From Bacillota bacterium (GTDB lineage: Bacteria; Bacillota; Clostridia; Peptostreptococcales; Anaerovoracaceae): a stretch of DNA of 9,472 bases. Under the pieces are notes generated by a model that ran no database searches, was not told the DNA's origin, and worked only from the letters and a program-made list of their open reading frames with translations. Positions 6,257 through 9,472 of the stretch are shown one piece after another (position 1 is the first letter of the stretch; each line of letters begins with the position of its first letter). The position numbers and the translations under genes were made by a program. The DNA is taken from positions 369 through 9,840 of the forward strand of contig JAKJCD010000065.1 of NCBI GenBank assembly GCA_022706625.1, written 5' to 3'.

Positions 6257-7285
6257 TTACTTGAGGCATTCCCTGAACTTTGCAAGTACGAAGTCGATAT
6301 CCTCCCTTGTCACATCCACGTTTGTAACAAACCGCCACTCTCCATCTTCAATACCGCAGATTTTGATGCCATTTTTCAGGAAATGATCGACAAGCTTCTG
6401 CTCCGGTATGACATCGGAGCCCATTTCGAAGAAAACCATATCGATGTCAAGCCGTTCCGCCTTGACGTCAACACCTGGTATGCGGGAAAGCTGATCTGCC
6501 AGGTACGCAGCATTCTCGTGGTCTATGTGAAGGCGTTTTGTCATTTTTTCAAGGGCGATGATCCCGGCAGCAGCCAATATGCCTGCCTGGCGCATCCCTC
6601 CGCCCATGAGCTTTCTGTTCTTTCTCGCCTTTTCGATGAACTGTTTTGTCCCTGCTACCATGGAGCCTACGGGAGCGGCAAGTCCCTTTGAAAGGCAGAA
6701 CATCACAGAATCAGCACAGGCTGCAATCTCCTTGGCATCGACGCCAAGAGCGACCGCTGCGTTGAAGATCCTTGCCCCGTCCATGTGTACCGGTATGCCG
6801 TATCTTTCACCGATCATTTTTATGGTTTTAAGATTATCAAGTGGTATAGCCGTCCCCAGGCCGTGGGCATTTTCCACGCAGATGAGCCCGGTGTGAGGAT
6901 AATGGATATCATCTCCCGGTCGGATCGCTTTCTCCACCTGAGCAGGATCCAGCATCCCATTTTTACTTTCTAAAGTGCGCAGCTGCACGCCGGCTATGAC
7001 GGCGGCCCCTCCCACCTCGTGAAGTACGATATGGCAGTCCTTGCCTAAAATGACCTCGTCGCCTCTGTTGGTGTGGGTCATGACGCAAAGCTGGTTGCCG
7101 AAGGTGCCGCTGGGCACAAACAGAGCCGCTTCTTTGCTGGTCATATGTGCTGCCAGTTCTTGCAGACGGTTTAATGTGGGGTCATCCTCATAAACGTCAT
7201 CTCCCACTTCCGCTTCCGCCATAGCTTTTCTCATTTCCGCTGTGGGCATGGTCACTGTGTCGCTTCTCAAATCGATGTATCTCAT
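6257..7285 (-). CDS. ltaE: Low-specificity L-threonine aldolase (PLP enzyme)
   Basis: A 342-residue cytoplasmic fold-type I PLP enzyme that cleaves L-threonine or L-allo-threonine to glycine and acetaldehyde. Family signatures are all present: YIDLRSDTVT at the N-terminus, GDDVYEDDPT (residues 28-37), FVPSGTFGNQ (56-65), ENAHGLGT (138-145), HMDGAR (167-172, PLP-contacting D169), CLSKGLAAPVGS (197-208) with K200 as the Schiff-base lysine, and WRFVTN near the C-terminus. Length is normal for the family. ATG at 7285 follows AAGGAGG with a 5-nt spacer; the stop is TAA at 6257. Its own promoter lies at 7367-7395. It would feed glycine and acetaldehyde into fermentative amino-acid metabolism. No terminator hairpin is obvious in the 150 bp downstream. 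Confidence 0.95.
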   Translation of the reverse strand: MRYIDLRSDTVTMPTAEMRKAMAEAEVGDDVYEDDPTLNRLQELAAHMTSKEAALFVPSGTFGNQLCVMTHTNRGDEVILGKDCHIVLHEVGGAAVIAGVQLRTLESKNGMLDPAQVEKAIRPGDDIHYPHTGLICVENAHGLGTAIPLDNLKTIKMIGERYGIPVHMDGARIFNAAVALGVDAKEIAACADSVMFCLSKGLAAPVGSMVAGTKQFIEKARKNRKLMGGGMRQAGILAAAGIIALEKMTKRLHIDHENAAYLADQLSRIPGVDVKAERLDIDMVFFEMGSDVIPEQKLVDHFLKNGIKICGIEDGEWRFVTNVDVTREDIDFVLAKFRECLK

Positions 7286-7350
7286 CTCGTCCTCCTTAAA
7301 TTAAGTCAGTCTTGATCTTTATAGTTGATTGCGGAGATATGGTTATTGCC

Positions 7351-7366
7351 TTTCCCCGACGGGAAA
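7351..7366. promoter_or_regulatory. Dyad at the threonine aldolase transcription start
   Basis: TTTCCC and GGGAAA flank a 4-nt loop (CGAC) immediately downstream of the predicted -10, so the dyad covers roughly -6 to +10. It could be an operator or a 5' mRNA hairpin. No T-run follows, so it is not a terminator. Confidence 0.4.
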
Positions 7367-7395
7367 ATAATAACACAGGGAATGCTTTGTTTCAA
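7367..7395 (-). promoter_or_regulatory. Sigma-A-type promoter of the threonine aldolase gene
   Basis: On the minus strand TTGAAA (7390-7395) and TATTAT (7367-7372) are 17 bp apart, each with 5 of 6 consensus bases. The predicted leader is about 75 nt long and ends in the AAGGAGG site before the ATG at 7285. Confidence 0.7.
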
Positions 7396-7410
7396 TAAGG
7401 AAGCCTATTC

Positions 7411-7530
7411 ATTTGGGAACTCTTTATTTGGGATCACTTAATTTGGGAACTCTTTATTTTGGGCCCATTCATTTGCAAGCTCTTCATTTGGGATCCCTTA
7501 ATCTGGGACTGCCTCGTTTGGATCTGCCTC
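7411..7530. repeat. Eight tandem degenerate 15-bp units
   Basis: Exactly eight consecutive 15-bp units run without indels. Units 1 and 3 are identical (ATTTGGGAACTCTTT). Unit 6 (ATTTGGGATCCCTTA) differs from unit 2 by one base, giving a partial 30-bp higher-order repeat; units 4, 5, 7 and 8 are more diverged. The block ends about 15 bp upstream of the aldolase promoter -35 and about 30 bp past the GGDEF gene stop. A plus-strand frame would read a five-residue LG[TS]L[YN] pattern, but it lacks a start site. The minus-strand frame reading PNKEFPN-like peptides is interrupted by stops. Confidence 0.85.
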
Positions 7531-7559
7531 AAAGAATATGGTACTTACAAATAGTCGGT

Positions 7560-8774
7560 CTATGCCGATTCCCAATTTCTCACTGCTTTAAATTTAAGCA
7601 CTTCTTTAATAAACTTTTTTTCTTCATACATTTTGCTGTCTGCCATATTGATAAAGCTCTCAAGTCCAGGCTTTTGATTATTATCGTACTCAACAATCCC
7701 ATGGCTGATGCTGATCAGATAAGGCCTGCCTTCCTTTTCATTTATATCCTCATATCGTCGATTTATTCTTTTCCATACTTTTTCCGAATCATCGGCGCCT
7801 ATTCCGCTTAGAATTATCATGAACTCATCTCCGCCCATTCTTATTGTAAAATCCTCTGTGCGTATCTCTTGTTTAATACTCTCCACTGTACTTATGATAA
7901 GTTCATCGCCGAATTTATGCCCCAGGGCATCGTTGACCTCCTTAAGGCCGTTGACGTCTATAAAGCATATGCTTAAATCCAGGCACCTTCTGTTATCCTG
8001 GCTAAGGATTCTCTGGAGTTTTGACAATCCTGGCCGTCTGTTGTAAACCTTTGTCAGTTGATCGTATACCATGGCATTAAAGTATTGTGTCATTTCGCCG
8101 ATCTCATTGGCATTGATGCTTTTTAGCTGCTGCGACAGTTCATCATCGATATATGAGAGTTCTTTCAGCTCATGCATCAGTAAATTGATAGGCTTTTGTA
8201 TCCGCCTGTTGGTTGTCATGAACGAGTAAATTGTAACAAGTATGATCACGATAATGAGGCCGGCATTTATTATAAGTGCCGTGACTACCTTTCTTTCCGC
8301 ATGGGTTGAATATATGGTCACCATATCGTTGATCTCGTTGACGTAATGGTCAATGCTCCAGTTGATTTGCCTATATACAGAATCATCGGCACCATTTTCT
8401 ATAATTCTCATATAAAGCGGTTTGAAACTGTCATCCCATTTCCTAGTCAATGTATCAAGATCCACCAGGGTTTGATCATGGGCAAGGGCAGCTCCGTGCC
8501 TTTCATTGAGTGTCCGTAAAATGCTCTCAAACTCCATCAATCTGAGTTCTAAATTGCTGCGGAGTCCGGCTGTGTCTGAATCGGTCTCACGGCTGTTGAT
8601 CCTGTTTGCTATCTGGCCCATGTTATAACTCAATGCCCGGAGTTTGCCTGCTTTATTTAGGATAAACGCATCATTGCTCATGCCTTTATATGCTGCAATG
8701 TTGACGATAACTATTATCAGGGAAAGTAATACCAACAACCCATGGGTCAATAACAGCTGATTTCTTATTTTCAC
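7560..8774 (-). CDS. Membrane-bound diguanylate cyclase with NarX/PilJ-like sensor and GGDEF domain
   Basis: A 404-residue protein predicted to make c-di-GMP from two GTP. Order: TM1 (about 7-28), extracytoplasmic sensor (about 29-163), TM2 (about 165-185), HAMP-like linker (about 186-236), GGDEF domain (about 237-395). The GGDEF domain looks active: D273 (FIDVNGLKEVND), GGDEF at 314-318, and an intact inhibitory I-site RTED (305-308) exactly five residues upstream. Just after TM1, LNKAGKLRALSY (39-50) resembles the P-box of NarX-type nitrate sensors and PilJ-type N-terminal domains, so a small extracellular anion may be sensed (inference). The start is GTG at 8774; the purine-rich GGAGGAGG lies 11 nt upstream, a long spacing. 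It follows the broken DsrE-like gene, and no strong promoter of its own was found, so it may depend on the promoter at 9257-9287. Confidence 0.93.
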   Translation of the reverse strand: MKIRNQLLLTHGLLVLLSLIIVIVNIAAYKGMSNDAFILNKAGKLRALSYNMGQIANRINSRETDSDTAGLRSNLELRLMEFESILRTLNERHGAALAHDQTLVDLDTLTRKWDDSFKPLYMRIIENGADDSVYRQINWSIDHYVNEINDMVTIYSTHAERKVVTALIINAGLIIVIILVTIYSFMTTNRRIQKPINLLMHELKELSYIDDELSQQLKSINANEIGEMTQYFNAMVYDQLTKVYNRRPGLSKLQRILSQDNRRCLDLSICFIDVNGLKEVNDALGHKFGDELIISTVESIKQEIRTEDFTIRMGGDEFMIILSGIGADDSEKVWKRINRRYEDINEKEGRPYLISISHGIVEYDNNQKPGLESFINMADSKMYEEKKFIKEVLKFKAVRNWESA

Positions 8775-8835
8775 GATCCGATTCGCCTCCTCCGCCCGGT
8801 TAACTAGAATACGCTTATCGAAAATTAGTCGGCTT

Positions 8836-8935
8836 CCTTCTTGGCTTTCTGCTTGATTACCTCCTTGGATTCATGCTTGACTACCTTCTTGGCTTTCTGC
8901 TTGATTACCTCCTTGGATTCCTTCTTGGCTTCATG
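8836..8935. repeat. Tandem repeat, 48-bp period, lysine-rich if translated
   Basis: A 37-bp segment is exactly repeated at 8836-8872 and 8884-8920 (offset 48 bp), with a third partial copy to about 8935. Read on the minus strand, one frame is open from after TAG near 8955 to TAA at 8825 and gives a charged helix with a 16-residue repeat built on ESKEVIKQKAKK. It has no ATG, GTG or TTG start and no usable ribosome site, so expression is doubtful. It fills the gap between the DsrE-like remnant and the diguanylate cyclase gene. Each repeat also carries AAGGAGGTAATC, one base off the full anti-16S sequence, with no start codon nearby. Confidence 0.8.
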
Positions 8936-8946
8936 ATAATTGCCTG

Positions 8947-9212
8947 TTAAATACTAATGACCTCACATCCTTCATTTAAATAGCTTTTCATGCCGGCATG
9001 CCCTGACATATCGCCAAGCATCGGCAGCCCCGATATGATATTCTTTTCATAAACATCCATTACTTTGGAGCATGCAAGACAAATGCCCGCTATTATCCCG
9101 GCCGCCTTTGCCTTACCTCTTCTCCTGACGCATGCAGATCCAATGCATTTAGCAGGGTATGCTGAAAGCACATCTTTTCACCCGTCATCCCGTAAAACAG
9201 TACTTTTTTCAC
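8947..9212 (-). pseudogene. Broken DsrE-family gene (internal deletion plus frameshift)
   Basis: From GTG at 9212 (AGGAGG 7 nt upstream) the frame reads VKKVLFYGMTGEKMCF and NALDLHASGEEV, a typical N-terminus of small DsrE-like proteins. It then runs out of frame and stops at 9093 after 39 residues. A second frame continues from about 9116 with KAKAAGIIAGICLACSK, GLPMLGDMSGHAGMK and ends GCEVISI at TAA 8947, matching the C-terminal half. The junction around 9103-9118 lacks the roughly 25-35 central residues expected from intact relatives as I remember them. The simplest reading is a deletion that also shifted the frame. The intact family are small cytoplasmic proteins, often linked to sulfur or cysteine chemistry; the C-terminal Cys pair (ICLACSK) remains. 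The 74-residue frame starting at 9171 has a meaningless N-terminus and should not be taken as the gene. Confidence 0.78.
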
Positions 9213-9256
9213 AGCTTGCCCTCCTAATACTATGATCGTACCGAAGTTTTATTAAC

Positions 9257-9287
9257 ATTATATATTTCATCCCGCACAGGTTGTCAA
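9257..9287 (-). promoter_or_regulatory. Strong sigma-A-type promoter before the DsrE-like remnant
   Basis: On the minus strand there is a perfect TTGACA (9282-9287), then TATATA at 17 bp (9259-9264) or the overlapping perfect TATAAT at 19 bp (9257-9262). It lies 45-50 bp before the GTG at 9212. It may now serve mainly the downstream diguanylate cyclase gene. Confidence 0.7.
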
Positions 9288-9378
9288 GGGGGCAAATTAA
9301 AGGAAGGCGGGAGCCGGATTTCCACCAAATCTGCACAAAATTCAGGTCGCCCCGGCCGGCTTGATACCCGCCGGAACC

Positions 9379-9464
9379 AACCAAGATCGGGCTTCAAAGT
9401 CGTAAATAGTTGCCTTTCCAAAAGCCGGGGCAACTATTTTTGAGTTTCGGCCGGGGTTCTGGTT
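9379..9464. repeat. Long imperfect inverted repeat at the right edge
   Basis: The 36-nt arms 9379-9414 and 9429-9464 match at about 24 positions. The inner 11 bp (AAATAGTTGCC with GGCAACTATTT) are perfect around a 14-nt loop. On the plus strand the inner stem ends in TATTTTTGAG, a modest T-run, so it could terminate a plus-strand transcript or, more weakly, act in both directions. The rest of 9288-9472 shows no recognisable gene. Confidence 0.6.
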
Positions 9465-9472
9465 GCTTTTCT

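Noticed and set aside
6104..6691. Plus-strand 195-residue frame
   Set aside because: It is antisense to the threonine aldolase gene, which has complete family motifs; no recognisable domain in the plus frame.
7413..7811. Plus-strand 132-residue frame beginning with a five-residue repeat
   Set aside because: It starts with TTG without a ribosome site, and its second half is antisense to the well-supported GGDEF gene.
9178..9384. Minus-strand 68-residue frame
   Set aside because: It runs through the promoter and ribosome site of the DsrE-like gene and resembles no family.
9342..9472. Minus-strand frame open from the right edge to TGA at 9342
   Set aside because: About 43 codons through a long inverted repeat, with no recognisable protein motif; could be a gene end but cannot be supported.

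Overview
The window looks like chromosomal DNA from an anaerobic Gram-positive bacterium of the Clostridia type (inference). The grounds are strong AAGGAGG-type ribosome binding sites before nearly every gene, AT-rich sigma-A-like promoters, and gene families common in amino-acid-fermenting Bacillota. All recognisable genes are on the minus strand, so the window reads right to left. No rRNA, tRNA, CRISPR array, transposase or phage gene was seen.

Layout in transcription order. (a) 9472-8775: an edge region with a long imperfect hairpin, a good promoter (9257-9287), then a broken DsrE-family gene (8947-9212) with an internal deletion and frameshift. A lysine-rich tandem repeat follows at 8836-8935. 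(b) 8774-7560: a membrane-bound diguanylate cyclase with a PilJ/NarX-like sensor and an intact GGDEF domain and I-site. (c) 7559-7286: eight tandem 15-bp units and a promoter, leading to a low-specificity L-threonine aldolase (7285-6257). (d) A near-consensus promoter (6165-6193) drives a 64-residue helix-turn-helix protein (6103-5909), coupled to a sodium:solute symporter (5906-4428). (e) A probable operon encodes a second symporter of a different branch (4287-2770), a previously unlisted 40-residue single-span membrane protein (2766-2644), and a nitrilase-superfamily amidohydrolase (2576-1755). (f) 1754-1240 is non-coding and rich in repeats: an ordered array of eight 11-bp motifs forming four hairpins, and a 33-bp tandem repeat. 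(g) A third symporter (1239 to the left edge, partial) is a paralogue of the second.

Taken together, this is a nutrient-uptake and amino-acid/amide catabolism locus: three Na+-coupled importers, an amidase and a threonine aldolase, next to a c-di-GMP signalling gene. The substrates cannot be read from the sequence. The features most worth a second look are the 240-bp palindromic hairpin array, the small protein between symporter and amidase, the helix-turn-helix/symporter pair, and the NarX-like P-box in the diguanylate cyclase.
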